DNA of 36,569 nt. Origin: Phytohabitans sp036906915. GTDB taxonomy: Bacteria; Actinomycetota; Actinomycetes; Mycobacteriales; Micromonosporaceae. A program made the translations under genes and the position numbers. The notes below the pieces were generated by a model. That model had not been told where the DNA came from. It did not search any database and was given only the letters and a program-made list of their open reading frames with translations. Where the stretch lies: contig NZ_JBAKHX010000077.1 in assembly GCF_036906915.1 (NCBI RefSeq), forward strand, positions 1 through 36,569, read 5' to 3'. Below, in pieces: positions 1 to 7,796 of the stretch (position 1 is the first letter of the stretch; each line of letters opens with the position of its first letter).

Positions 1-80
1 CCCCGCGGCGCGCGGCCCCGCGGCGCGCGGCCCCGCGGCGCGGCTGGCCGCGCACGGTCCTGCGGCGCGCCGCGCGGGGT
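1..80. repeat. GC-only tandem repeat and inverted repeat
   Basis: A 15-bp unit, ccccgcggcgcgcgg, occurs at 1-15 and 16-30 and in part at 31-43. Positions 66-80 carry a near inverted copy (gcgcgccgcgcgggg). The block lies just downstream of the leftward sulfur-carrier gene, so it could fold as its transcription terminator. It continues beyond the window edge, so its full length is unknown. Confidence 0.6.
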
Positions 81-105
81 GGCGGTCTCCGCGAAGTGGG
101 AGGCG

Positions 106-402
106 TCAGCCGCCGGCCATGGCGCCTACCACCAGGAAGGGTTCCTTTCCCACCACTACCTCGTCGGGCAGCGGGGAGTCGGGCTCCTCGTTGGACAGGT
201 CTTCCTCGCAGGCGTAGAAGCGGATGAACGCCCGCCGTTTCCCAGTGCGCTGGTCGCGGATCGTGCCGCGCAGCATCGGGTACTGCGATTCGAGCGCGTC
301 GAGGACGCCGCGCTGTGTGACGGGCTCGGCCACGTCGAGCTGGACCTCGCTGCCCACCCGGGCGAGGTTTTTCAGGTGGGCGGGCAGCACGACCCGGATC
401 AC
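106..402 (-). CDS. MoaD/ThiS-family ubiquitin-like sulfur carrier
   Basis: This 98-residue protein has the size and beta-grasp pattern of MoaD/ThiS sulfur carriers. It ends in AMAGG, the C-terminal diglycine that an E1-like enzyme adenylates and converts to a thiocarboxylate in this family. The GTG start at 402 overlaps the TGA of the upstream BNR-repeat gene (GTGA, 4 bp), so the two are probably translationally coupled. The longer in-frame extension to 612 lies wholly inside the BNR gene and was rejected. No molybdopterin or thiamine gene is nearby, so the partner and pathway are unknown. Family assignment is good; the specific role is inference. Confidence 0.82.
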   Translation of the reverse strand: MIRVVLPAHLKNLARVGSEVQLDVAEPVTQRGVLDALESQYPMLRGTIRDQRTGKRRAFIRFYACEEDLSNEEPDSPLPDEVVVGKEPFLVVGAMAGG

Positions 403-1514
403 GGCAGCACCTGGACTTCGACGGACAGCACCGGCGGCAGGTCGCGGACGATCGCAGTCCACGTGTCGCCTCCGTCGGCCGAGCCGTAGACCTGGCCGCC
501 GGTGGTGCCGAAGTAGATGCCGCACGGGTCGAGCGTGTCGACCGCCATCGCGTCGCGCAGGATGTTGACATAGCAGTTGGCCTGCGGCAGGCCGTTGGTG
601 AGCGGCTCCCACTCGTTGCCGCCGACCGTGCTGCGGTAGACGCGCAGCTTGCCCTCCGGCGGGTAGTGCTCCGAGTCGCTGGTGATCGGCACGACGTATA
701 CCGTCTCGGGCTCGTGCGCGTGCACCGCGATCGGGAAGCCGAAGTCGGTCGGCAGGTCGCCGCTGATCTCGTGCCAGGTGCCGCCGGCGTCGTCGCTGCG
801 CATGACGTCCCAGTGCTTCTGCATGAACAGGACGTCAGGCCGCGACGGGTGCTGGGCGATCCGGTGCACGCAGTGGCCCACCTCGGCGTCTTCGTCGGGC
901 AGGCCCTGCGACCGGAGCCCGCGGTTGATCGGCAGCCAGGACTTGCCGCCGTCGTCGGTGCGGAACGCGCCCGCCGCCGAGATCGCCACGTACATCCGGC
1001 CCTTGGCCGACGGGTCGAGGATGATCGTGTGCAGGCACAGGCCGCCGGCGCCCGGCTGCCAACCCGGCCCGGACTTGTGCGTGCGCAGCGCCGGCAGCTC
1101 GGTCCAGGTCTTGCCGCCGTCGGTCGTCTGGAACAGGGCCGCGTCTTCGGCGCCCGCGTACACCGTGTCGGGGTCGTCGGGCGACGGCTCGAAGTGCCAG
1201 ATTCGCTTGAACTCCCACGGGCGCGGGGTGCCGTCGTACCACAGGTGCTCGCCGGCCTCGCCCTCGTACGCGAAGTCGTTGCCGACCGGATTCCACGTGC
1301 GCCCGCCGTCGTCGGAGCGCTGCACTATCTGCCCGAACCAGCCGGATGTCTGCGACGCCCAGATCCGATCGGGCGCCGCCGGCGAGGCGTTGAGATGGTA
1401 CATCTCCCAGCCGCCGAAAAGCGGGCCGTTGACCTCCCACTCCCGGCGGACACCGTCCGCGGTCAGGATGAACGCGCCCTTGCGCGTGCCGACCAGCAGC
1501 CGTACTCCGCTCAT
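399..1514 (-). CDS. BNR/Asp-box repeat (sialidase-like beta-propeller) protein
   Basis: The 371-residue protein carries repeated Asp-box motifs of the form S/T-x-D-x-G-x-x-W, including SDDGGRTW, TTDGGKTW, TDDGGKSW and SADGGDTW, plus degenerate copies SDDAGGTW and STVGGNEW. These mark blades of a WD40/YVTN/BNR-like propeller. It has no signal peptide, so it is probably cytoplasmic and the name exo-alpha-sialidase would overstate its function. I chose ATG at 1514 because GGAGAGGAG stands about 7 nt upstream; an in-frame extension to 1619 has no such site. It is the first gene of a two-gene leftward operon with the sulfur carrier, sharing 4 bp. The pairing suggests a joint but unidentified function. 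Confidence 0.83.
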   Translation of the reverse strand: MSGVRLLVGTRKGAFILTADGVRREWEVNGPLFGGWEMYHLNASPAAPDRIWASQTSGWFGQIVQRSDDGGRTWNPVGNDFAYEGEAGEHLWYDGTPRPWEFKRIWHFEPSPDDPDTVYAGAEDAALFQTTDGGKTWTELPALRTHKSGPGWQPGAGGLCLHTIILDPSAKGRMYVAISAAGAFRTDDGGKSWLPINRGLRSQGLPDEDAEVGHCVHRIAQHPSRPDVLFMQKHWDVMRSDDAGGTWHEISGDLPTDFGFPIAVHAHEPETVYVVPITSDSEHYPPEGKLRVYRSTVGGNEWEPLTNGLPQANCYVNILRDAMAVDTLDPCGIYFGTTGGQVYGSADGGDTWTAIVRDLPPVLSVEVQVLP

Positions 1515-1717
1515 GCGTGTGCTCCTCTCCCACATTGTCCAACGCCGTGCCCCGCTCCACTGGGGTTCGAGGCAGACGTATCCGATGACGATTAGACCCC
1601 CGGGGCCTGACAAACTCATCGGTTCTCGCGGTGGCGATCGAGGAGCGCCTGCCGGGGCCCACTGCGCGGCGCGAGGCGGGGCACATGGGAACGTGATCTT
1701 GCGGCAGGATAGCCGCC

Positions 1718-2128
1718 GTGGTTCGTCTCTACGGCTTGCTGTTCATCGTCGACCTGCTCCTGGTCGTGGTCGCGCTGATCGACTGCATCTCGACCGAGGA
1801 GTTCGCGGTACGTAACCTGCCGAAGCTGGCCTGGGTGTTCATCATCCTGTTGTTTCCGCCGATCGGGCCGATCGCGTGGTTCATCGCGGGTCGCCCCCAG
1901 AAGCACAAGGTCGGCCGGGCCGGTGACTGGCGTCCTGGCAGCGGCTTCCCTGAGTATGAGCGGCCGCGGCCCCTCGCACCGGACGACGACCCGGAGTTCA
2001 TGCGCGGCCAGGCGCGTGGCCGTGAGGAAGACGAGGAACTGTTCCGCAAGTGGGAGGCCGACCTACGCAGGCGCGAGGAGGATCTGCGCGGCGAGGATGG
2101 CGACGGGCCGAGTGCCGGCCGGGCCTGA
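1718..2128 (+). CDS. PLDc_N (phospholipase D-nuclease N-terminal) domain membrane protein
   Basis: This 136-residue protein has two hydrophobic helices (about residues 2-22 and 35-57), the second ending in the FPPIGPIAWFIAGRP signature of the PLDc_N family. After residue 60 the chain is charged and rich in Glu, Asp and Arg, consistent with a cytoplasmic tail. The family occurs as stand-alone small membrane proteins in actinobacteria, with no established enzymatic role and without the HKD catalytic motif. The GTG start at 1718 directly precedes the first helix. A strong hairpin lies 9 bp after the stop codon, so the gene appears monocistronic. Confidence 0.78.
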   Translation: MVRLYGLLFIVDLLLVVVALIDCISTEEFAVRNLPKLAWVFIILLFPPIGPIAWFIAGRPQKHKVGRAGDWRPGSGFPEYERPRPLAPDDDPEFMRGQARGREEDEELFRKWEADLRRREEDLRGEDGDGPSAGRA

Positions 2129-2136
2129 CAACGTGC

Positions 2137-2176
2137 TGGGGGTCCTAAGCTTCGAACCGAAGCCCAGGACCCCCCA
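2137..2176 (+). terminator. Strong stem-loop terminator
   Basis: The arms tgggggtcct (2137-2146) and its complement (2166-2176) enclose a second perfect stem, gcttcg (2149-2154) with cgaagc (2158-2163), around a 3-nt loop. It follows the stop of the PLDc_N gene by 8 bp. There is no T-tract, as is common for actinomycete terminators. Confidence 0.75.
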
Positions 2177-2279
2177 CCGTCCGATCCGAACGGGCTGGGA
2201 CACGTCCGGATCAGCTCTATAACGGCCTCATGACCCTACGCCGTCCTGAGTGCGAAAAGAGCCCGATATGTCGTACTTG

Positions 2280-2975
2280 CTAGCGGGCCGCAGATCCTAG
2301 CGGCGATTCCGATGGGTCATGCCGGAGCGTGAAGACGTTGGTCCTGCGTAGCAGGGCGTCCTCCGGCGTACCCACCACCGGTACCGGGTAGGTGGCCACC
2401 AGGTCCAGCGACCCCGCTGGCAGGTGGCCCCTGTCCGGGTCTCCCAGCAGCACCAGCGCACCGTGGCCCGCGGCACGGACCAGGAAAGGCCGGACCCGGT
2501 CGGCGACGGACTCGTCATAGAGCACATCGCCGGCGAGAACCACCTGGGCGTCCTGACCGTTACCGTCCAGGACGTCCGCCTCCAGCGGCGTGACGACGAC
2601 GCCGTTGGCCTCCGCGTTCGCGCGAATCGCGACGATCGCGTTGGGATCGATCTCGGTGGCGATGACGTCCGTCGCGCCGGCCATCGCCGCCGCTATCGCG
2701 ACGATGCCCGACCCGGAGGCGAGATCCAGCACGCTACGCCCGGCGACGGACTCTGGATGATCCAGAATGTACCGGGCGAGCGCCTGCCCACCGACCCAGG
2801 CCGAGGCCCAGTACGGCGCTGGAAGCGGCGCACCTGCGGCCGCCTCTAGCCGGGCCCACAGAACGATCGCGTCCTCGGCGAGAAACAGGCGCATCTCCGG
2901 CACCAGTGGCACCGAAGACAGCGTGAGCTGATCCATACCGGGTGCGTCGGATCGGTCCAGAGCGTTCAGCGTCAT
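2280..2975 (-). CDS. Class I SAM-dependent methyltransferase (protein-lysine methyltransferase-like)
   Basis: The protein has a Rossmann methyltransferase core: motif I is VLDLASGSGIVAIAAA, followed by the acidic strand ATEIDPNAI and a DVLYDE post-motif segment. The preceding PYWASAWVGGQALARYI stretch resembles the METTL20/ETFB-lysine methyltransferase group, which suggests a protein substrate, though this is inference. The start is uncertain. ATG 2975 (231 aa) and ATG 2936 (218 aa) both lie downstream of a long hairpin at 2992-3036, while an open frame to 3092 would have to read through that hairpin. I therefore prefer 2975. It lies downstream of the cold-shock gene in the same direction but is probably separated from it by that terminator. 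Confidence 0.75.
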   Translation of the reverse strand: MTLNALDRSDAPGMDQLTLSSVPLVPEMRLFLAEDAIVLWARLEAAAGAPLPAPYWASAWVGGQALARYILDHPESVAGRSVLDLASGSGIVAIAAAMAGATDVIATEIDPNAIVAIRANAEANGVVVTPLEADVLDGNGQDAQVVLAGDVLYDESVADRVRPFLVRAAGHGALVLLGDPDRGHLPAGSLDLVATYPVPVVGTPEDALLRRTNVFTLRHDPSESPLGSAAR

Positions 2976-2991
2976 CCCCTTTACAAGGCGA

Positions 2992-3036
2992 CGCGCCTCC
3001 CGTGCGGGACGGAGTCCGTTCCGCACGGAAGGCGCG
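2992..3036 (-). terminator. Long multi-stem hairpin downstream of the cold-shock gene
   Basis: Nested arms pair: cgcgcct (2992-2998) with aggcgcg (3030-3036), cgtgcgg (3001-3007) with ccgcacg (3021-3027), and acgga (3009-3013) with tccgt (3015-3019). The stem is about 19 bp with one small bulge. It follows the leftward cold-shock gene by about 75 bp and precedes the methyltransferase, so it is a likely terminator or attenuator between them. Confidence 0.7.
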
Positions 3037-3112
3037 CGAAAATGAGTCGCCGATCGCGTCTCCGCGGCTTCGCGCTCATGCGTCGACGCCATGGGGATAC
3101 GCGGGGGCGGCC

Positions 3113-3316
3113 TCAGATCAGGCGGATGTTCGCCGCCTGCGGGCCCTTCTGGCCCTGCTGAATCTCGAACTCGACGCGCTGGTTCTCTTCCAGGCTGCGG
3201 TATCCGTCAGCCGCGATCGCCGAGTAGTGGGCGAACACGTCCGGGCCGCCATTGTCCTGGGTGATGAACCCGAAGCCCTTGTCCGCGTTGAACCACTTCA
3301 CAGTGCCGACAGCCAT
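3113..3316 (-). CDS. Cold-shock protein, CspA family
   Basis: At 67 residues this is a complete cold-shock domain. RNP1 (KGFGFITQ) and RNP2 (VFAHYSAI) are both present, and the start GTVKWFNADKG is typical. Such proteins bind single-stranded RNA and DNA and melt RNA secondary structure. An AAGGAG ribosome site lies 7 nt before the ATG. A 286-bp region separates it from the divergent gene at 3603. It contains an 8-bp hairpin (3417-3444), consistent with a structured leader of the kind that controls cspA-type mRNAs. That control is inferred, not shown. Confidence 0.96.
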   Translation of the reverse strand: MAVGTVKWFNADKGFGFITQDNGGPDVFAHYSAIAADGYRSLEENQRVEFEIQQGQKGPQAANIRLI

Positions 3317-3416
3317 GTCGATCTCCTTCGTGCAAGGCTGATGGAACCCGCACCGCGCGAGTTCCGCGTCGCCGCGTTGATCAATCCTCGTCCGGAGAAA
3401 ACCGGCAAAACAAAGA

Positions 3417-3444
3417 GCGCCTGGATCATCGAGTCACCAGGCGC
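3417..3444 (-). promoter_or_regulatory. Hairpin in the presumed cold-shock mRNA leader
   Basis: The arms gcgcctgg (3417-3424) and ccaggcgc (3437-3444) form a perfect 8-bp stem with a 12-nt loop, about 100 bp upstream of the cold-shock start codon. The rest of 3317-3602 shows no gene; the strand of any transcript is inferred. Confidence 0.45.
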
Positions 3445-3602
3445 CTGCAAAGTACGCGGAAACCAAAACTGCAACGTTCCTACCGTATCACGACCTGACC
3501 CATGTTCACCGGGGAGGTGCCAGGACTACGATCACCTAGGCACCAGGATCGGGACGTGCGACCGCACCGAAGGCCCGGAGCCGGAACGGGAGACGCGACG
3601 AC

Positions 3603-3842
3603 ATGCAGGTGCTCTTCCTGGGCGGCCCCTGGCACGGCGAACGGCACGACGTCCCACCGTGCCGGAAGGCACAGGGGGCGGCGTCGCTGCCCGTCCTCTA
3701 CAGCGTGGCCCGGGTGCCCGCCGGTGTCGGTCCCGCCCCGGCCAGCGAACGCGTGGTGTACACGAGGCGCTTCGCGCAGGGCGGAGGCGAGCGGCGGCCG
3801 GTCTACGTCGCCCCGGACTACTCCGGGCCGGCCCGGGCCTAG
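3603..3842 (+). CDS. Small hypothetical protein (LGGPWHGE-type)
   Basis: This 79-residue protein opens with QVLFLGGPWHGERHDVP. The pattern FLGGP.(H/D)G is one I associate with small actinobacterial and phage proteins of unknown function. It has no membrane segment, signal peptide or cysteine cluster beyond a single Cys. GGGAG lies about 10 nt upstream of the ATG. The gene stands alone between the cold-shock gene, which points away, and the convergent sigma-factor fusion 63 bp downstream. I do not know its role. Confidence 0.6.
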   Translation: MQVLFLGGPWHGERHDVPPCRKAQGAASLPVLYSVARVPAGVGPAPASERVVYTRRFAQGGGERRPVYVAPDYSGPARA

Positions 3843-3905
3843 GCCCCTCGTCGCGGAGCCCGCCATGCCGGAGGTGTTCGACGGCATCGCGGCGGGCCCG
3901 CGCCA

Positions 3906-6077
3906 TCAAGAAGTACCTGGTTCGCGCATAGAGGCGCCGACGCCACGGCCGGTGGTGAGGTAGTCGGTCGCGGGGAGCCGGCCGTCGGGCCGCCGCTGAC
4001 CCTGCGCCTGGCTGGGATCGGTGGACTCGAACATCTCGGCTGGAAAGGCGCCGCCGTCCCACGTGTTGCGGCTGGACGTCGTGGCCCTGCCCAGGTCGGC
4101 CGCACCAGCGTTGTCGACGGAGGCGTTGCTGCGCATGGTCGCCGCCGCGCCGGGCATGTGGAACCCGATCCCACCGTTGCGGAATGCCGTGTTGTTGCTC
4201 AGCTCCAGCCGCCCCGAGTTTCCAGCGTCACTGAAGCCGTGGCCGATGTTGGCCCAGGACGCGTTGTGCCGCAACAGGTGGGGTGCCGGGGCGACGCCGC
4301 CCAGGTGGAACCCGTCGGCGTTGCTCTGCCAGACGGTGGCGTTCCAGCGGTTGACGCCGTTGCCGTACGCCCAGTTGTATTCCAGGCGTACCGCGTCGGC
4401 GAACTCGCCCAGGTCGAAGCCGGAGTCGGCGTTGTCGAAGGCCCGGCAGCCGCGGACCACGTTGCCGGTGCCCGAGCCGAACTTGATCGCCAGGCCGACG
4501 CCGGAGTGGCCCGCGTCGGTGGGGTCGTAGTTGCGCCAGAAGTCGCTGTCGAGCACCTGGTTGTCGACCGTGCCGGGATCACGAAGGGTCAGCCCCGAGC
4601 GGACGTTGTCGTGGATGGACAGTCGCCGGAAGATGTTGCCGCGGCAGGAGAGGCACACGTACGCGTGACTACGTGAGTTCTTGATTTCCAGGCCCTGCAC
4701 GGTCCAGTAGCCGCCCCGGTGGGTCACGGCCCAGCTTTCGGCCGGCACCCGGCTGGCGTCGATCACCGGGCGCTCGCCGCGGTAGTTGCTGAGCGTGATT
4801 CGGCGCTCCGGGTCGCCGCTCGTGTCGATGGCCACCGGCTCGGTCGGGCGGTAGGTACCGCCCCGGAGCGCGATGGTCTGCCCCGGCCGCACGACCGCGA
4901 CCGCCTTGGCGAGGGTCGCGTACGGCCGCTCCAGGCTGCCGTCGTTGGCGTCCGACCCGTTCGCGGCCACGTACACGTCGGCTACCGCCACGCCGCTGAC
5001 TGCCGCCGGGGGCGCCGACGTGCGGGCCGCCGTCGGGCTCGCCGCCAGCGCGGGTGGCTGGGGTACCAGGGTCCGGGTCGCCGCCGTCGGGCTCACGGCG
5101 ACCGTCGCGCCCTGCGGGGGTGGCGCGGGCTCGTGGTAGACCGCGTACGCGAACCCGCCGCTGGCGACGGCCGTTGCCGCCGCCGTTGCCGCCAGCTTGT
5201 TGTGTAGGAAGCCCTGCACCTGCGCGAGCAGCGCCTGCGCAAGCGACGGCGCGGCCTGGGCCGCCGGTGCGGCGGCTTCGAGCGCGATCCGTAGGCCTTC
5301 GACCACCGCCAGGGGTACCGGCAGTGCGGTCGCGCCGAGGGCCAGGTCTTCCAGGGTGGCAAGGCCATGGCGGTGAGCGGTGCACTGTGGACAGTCGCGG
5401 GTGTGCCGGATCAGACGCTTGCGCCACAAGGGGTCGGCGACGCCGTTCCAGCTCTGGAGCAGGTCGCCCAGTTCGGCGCAGCGCGGCCGGGCCCGCAGGG
5501 CGCGGACGACGCCCCGCGCCGCGTCGAGCCGCTCGCGTAACCGCCGGACGCGCATGGCGGCGTGTTTTGGCTTGACCTCGATAGCGGCCGCGAGCTCCGC
5601 GCGGGTCAGCTCGCCGGTGGCCTCCTGCCACCAGAGCGCCAGCAGCTGGCGATCGGCGTCTTCCAGCCACCGGACCGCTTCGGCCAGCTCCTGCCGCTGT
5701 CCGCTGAGCACCAGCGCGTTGACGGTCTGCTCGGCGAAGTCGCCACCCGGATCCGGCACGTCCGGCGGCGCCTCCGCGACCCGGACCATCGCCTTCCGGC
5801 GATTGCGTAGGTACAGGTGGAGCTGCCGGTACGCGATGGTCACCGCCCAGGAGCGGAACCGGTCTGGCTCGCGCAGCCCTGGCAGCCCGCGGATGACCCG
5901 GACCATCGTCTCCTGCACGAGGTCGTCGACGTCCGCGTGTCCGTTGAGTGCCCGGCTGATGACGTTGTAGACGACCGGGAGGTGTGCGGCGACGAGCTCG
6001 TTGAGCGCGTCTTTGCTTCCCGCTTGAGCGGCGCGTACGAGCGCGGTGACGTTGAGAGCTTCACTGTGCGTCATCAT
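3906..6077 (-). CDS. ECF sigma factor fused to zinc-finger/TM segment and extracellular PL9-like beta-helix
   Basis: Residues 1-195 of this 723-aa protein are an ECF sigma factor: region 2 includes DVDDLVQETMVRVIRG and FRSWAVTIAYR, and region 4 a helix-turn-helix near residues 145-190. A zinc-binding anti-sigma-like HTRDCPQC (HxxxCxxC) follows at 225-232, then one hydrophobic helix at about 295-314 and a Pro/Ala/Thr linker. Residues 367 to about 690 form a right-handed beta-helix that opens YVAANGSDANDGS. The segment AIKFGSGTGNV resembles the catalytic Lys region of PL9 pectate lyases. The topology implies the sigma domain inside and the lyase domain outside the cell. Related fused ECFs with carbohydrate modules are known in actinobacteria. 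The adjacent divergent gene encodes a pectate lyase, a likely target. ATG ATG at 6077/6074 is the probable start; a GTG at 6104 is possible. Confidence 0.85.
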   Translation of the reverse strand: MMTHSEALNVTALVRAAQAGSKDALNELVAAHLPVVYNVISRALNGHADVDDLVQETMVRVIRGLPGLREPDRFRSWAVTIAYRQLHLYLRNRRKAMVRVAEAPPDVPDPGGDFAEQTVNALVLSGQRQELAEAVRWLEDADRQLLALWWQEATGELTRAELAAAIEVKPKHAAMRVRRLRERLDAARGVVRALRARPRCAELGDLLQSWNGVADPLWRKRLIRHTRDCPQCTAHRHGLATLEDLALGATALPVPLAVVEGLRIALEAAAPAAQAAPSLAQALLAQVQGFLHNKLAATAAATAVASGGFAYAVYHEPAPPPQGATVAVSPTAATRTLVPQPPALAASPTAARTSAPPAAVSGVAVADVYVAANGSDANDGSLERPYATLAKAVAVVRPGQTIALRGGTYRPTEPVAIDTSGDPERRITLSNYRGERPVIDASRVPAESWAVTHRGGYWTVQGLEIKNSRSHAYVCLSCRGNIFRRLSIHDNVRSGLTLRDPGTVDNQVLDSDFWRNYDPTDAGHSGVGLAIKFGSGTGNVVRGCRAFDNADSGFDLGEFADAVRLEYNWAYGNGVNRWNATVWQSNADGFHLGGVAPAPHLLRHNASWANIGHGFSDAGNSGRLELSNNTAFRNGGIGFHMPGAAATMRSNASVDNAGAADLGRATTSSRNTWDGGAFPAEMFESTDPSQAQGQRRPDGRLPATDYLTTGRGVGASMREPGTS

Positions 6078-6104
6078 CGCGTCCACTGTTGCCGATAGTC
6101 GCAC

Positions 6105-6283
6105 AGCGATGTCTGTCTGTAAAGAAGGTCATCTGTATGGCGAGTTGGCGCTGGTGGCGCATGGCGCCAAATTTCTTTCAGCATTTTCGGTTATCCGCGC
6201 CGCGCGCCAGGCATCTACCAGAGTGCTGCCGATCGCTCCATCGACAGTGCTCGCTCACAGTAATCGCCTCGAAAGGTTCTCGG
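6105..6283. promoter_or_regulatory. Divergent promoter region with dyad, pectin locus
   Basis: This gap separates the sigma-fusion gene from the pectate lyase gene. It contains the dyad tggcgc-atg-gcgcca (6155-6169), within a larger imperfect pair ttggcgc (6145-6151)/gcgccaa (6164-6170), a plausible repressor or activator site. No confident -35/-10 pair could be assigned by eye. The region is locally AT-richer (aaatttctttcagcatttt near 6169-6187). Confidence 0.4.
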
Positions 6284-7711
6284 ATGGTCAAAAACCTCAG
6301 GCGCTGGTTGCCGTTGGCTGTGGTGGCGATTGTGGTGCCGTCCGCGGTCGTGGTGTCGGCGTCGCCGTCGCTTGCTGCCACGATCGATACGGGCGCCTAC
6401 TACGTGCTGACGTCGCGGCACAGTGGTAAGGCGATCGATGTGTACAACCTGGCGTCGAATGATGGTGCGCCGATCGTGCAGTGGGCGCGTAACGACGGTG
6501 GCCAGCAGCAGTGGCAGTTCGTGCCGGCGACGAACGGTTACTACCAGATCAAGTCGCGGCTCAGTGGCAAGGTGTTGCAGGTCGCGTCGGCTCAGGACGG
6601 TGCGCAGCTGACTCAGCAGGCGGCTAGCGGTGACACCAAGCAGCATTTCGGTGTTACGGACTCGGCTGATGGTCACGTCCAGTTGATCAACCGGCATAGT
6701 GGTAAGGCGTTGGATGTGTGGGAGTGGTCCACTGTCGATGGTGGGCGGATTTCCCAGTACGCCGACACCGACGGCGCCAACCAGCAATGGATGCTCCACA
6801 AGCTCGGCGGTTCCGCCGCGCCGTACTCGAACGTGCCCGACGGGTTCGCGCAGGGCACGACCGGCGGTGCTGGCGGCCAGACGGTCACCGTGACCACGCA
6901 GGCGGCACTGAACCAGTACGTGACGGCCAGCACCCCGTACATCATCCGGGTCGCGGGAACCATCAACATCAGCCCCAAGGGCACCGAGCTGCGGGTGGCG
7001 TCCAACAAGACGATCATCGGCGTCGGCACCAGCGGGCACATCGTCGGCGGCGGCTTCTTCCTGGCGGCCGGCGTCAGCAACGTCATCATCCGCAACCTGA
7101 CCATCCGCGACACCCTGATGCCCGACGACGACCCGGGCGACGACGCGTACGACTACGACGCCATCCAGATGGACACCGCCAACCGCATCTGGATCGACCA
7201 CAACCGGCTGTCCCGCATGAACGACGGTCTCATCGACAGTCGCAAGGACACCACCAACCTGACCGTGTCCTGGAACCACTTGAGCAGCAACAACAAGACG
7301 TTCGGCATCGGCTGGACCGACAACGTCACCGCGCGGATCACCATCCACCACAACTGGTTCCAGAACACCACCACCCGGAACCCCAGCGCGGACAACATCG
7401 CCAACCTGCACATGTACAACAACTACCTGCAGAACTGCACCTCGTACGGCAACTACGTGCGCGGCCTGACCAAGGCCGTCATCGAAAACAGTTACTTCGA
7501 GAACGTCCGCAACCCGTACTACGTCGAGGCGGGCGAGCTCGTGCAGCGCGGCAACATCACCGTCAACAGCCCGTGGGACTCCGGCAAGGTCACCTCGAAG
7601 GGTTCCGCGTTCAACCCAAGCAGCTTCTACTCGTACACGCTCACGCCCGCCGCCGACGTACCAGGTCTGCTGCGGACCCACACCGGCCCGCAGGCGAGCA
7701 TCGGCCTCTGA
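6284..7711 (+). CDS. Secreted ricin-lectin/PL1 pectate lyase
   Basis: This 475-aa protein starts with a signal peptide (residues 1 to about 32: KNLRR, a hydrophobic core, then SPSLAA). Residues 35-175 form a ricin-type beta-trefoil module (RICIN/CBM13), with three repeats centred on SRHSGKAIDV, SRLSGKVLQV and NRHSGKALDV and QQW motifs. The rest is a PL1 pectate lyase parallel beta-helix with the hallmark WIDH at 303-306 and the DDAYDYDAIQ calcium-site region. It should cleave polygalacturonate by beta-elimination outside the cell, with the lectin module binding the polymer. I chose ATG 6284 for the signal peptide; the open frame to 6089 gives no sensible N-terminus. It is divergent from the membrane sigma factor with its own PL9-like domain. 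Confidence 0.92.
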   Translation: MVKNLRRWLPLAVVAIVVPSAVVVSASPSLAATIDTGAYYVLTSRHSGKAIDVYNLASNDGAPIVQWARNDGGQQQWQFVPATNGYYQIKSRLSGKVLQVASAQDGAQLTQQAASGDTKQHFGVTDSADGHVQLINRHSGKALDVWEWSTVDGGRISQYADTDGANQQWMLHKLGGSAAPYSNVPDGFAQGTTGGAGGQTVTVTTQAALNQYVTASTPYIIRVAGTINISPKGTELRVASNKTIIGVGTSGHIVGGGFFLAAGVSNVIIRNLTIRDTLMPDDDPGDDAYDYDAIQMDTANRIWIDHNRLSRMNDGLIDSRKDTTNLTVSWNHLSSNNKTFGIGWTDNVTARITIHHNWFQNTTTRNPSADNIANLHMYNNYLQNCTSYGNYVRGLTKAVIENSYFENVRNPYYVEAGELVQRGNITVNSPWDSGKVTSKGSAFNPSSFYSYTLTPAADVPGLLRTHTGPQASIGL

Positions 7712-7720
7712 CCCCTCACC

Positions 7721-7748
7721 GGGTGGCGGACCGCCAGATCCGCCACCC
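7721..7748 (+). terminator. Stem-loop terminator of the pectate lyase gene
   Basis: The arms gggtggcgga (7721-7730) and tccgccaccc (7739-7748) form a perfect 10-bp stem with an 8-nt loop, 9 bp after the stop codon. It also lies between two convergent genes, so it may serve both. Confidence 0.8.
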
Positions 7749-7796
7749 GCGACGGGCTTTTCAGGTGACGAGGTGCCTCCCGCCCCGCAACCCAAT

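Noticed and set aside
2149..2163. gcttcgaaccgaagc, which recalls a tRNA T-arm
   Set aside because: It is the inner stem of a terminator hairpin; no acceptor, D or anticodon arms surround it. No tRNA or rRNA gene was found anywhere in the window.
6215..7795. 526-codon frame opposite the pectate lyase gene
   Set aside because: It is antisense to a clearly supported secreted enzyme and has no domain or ribosome site.
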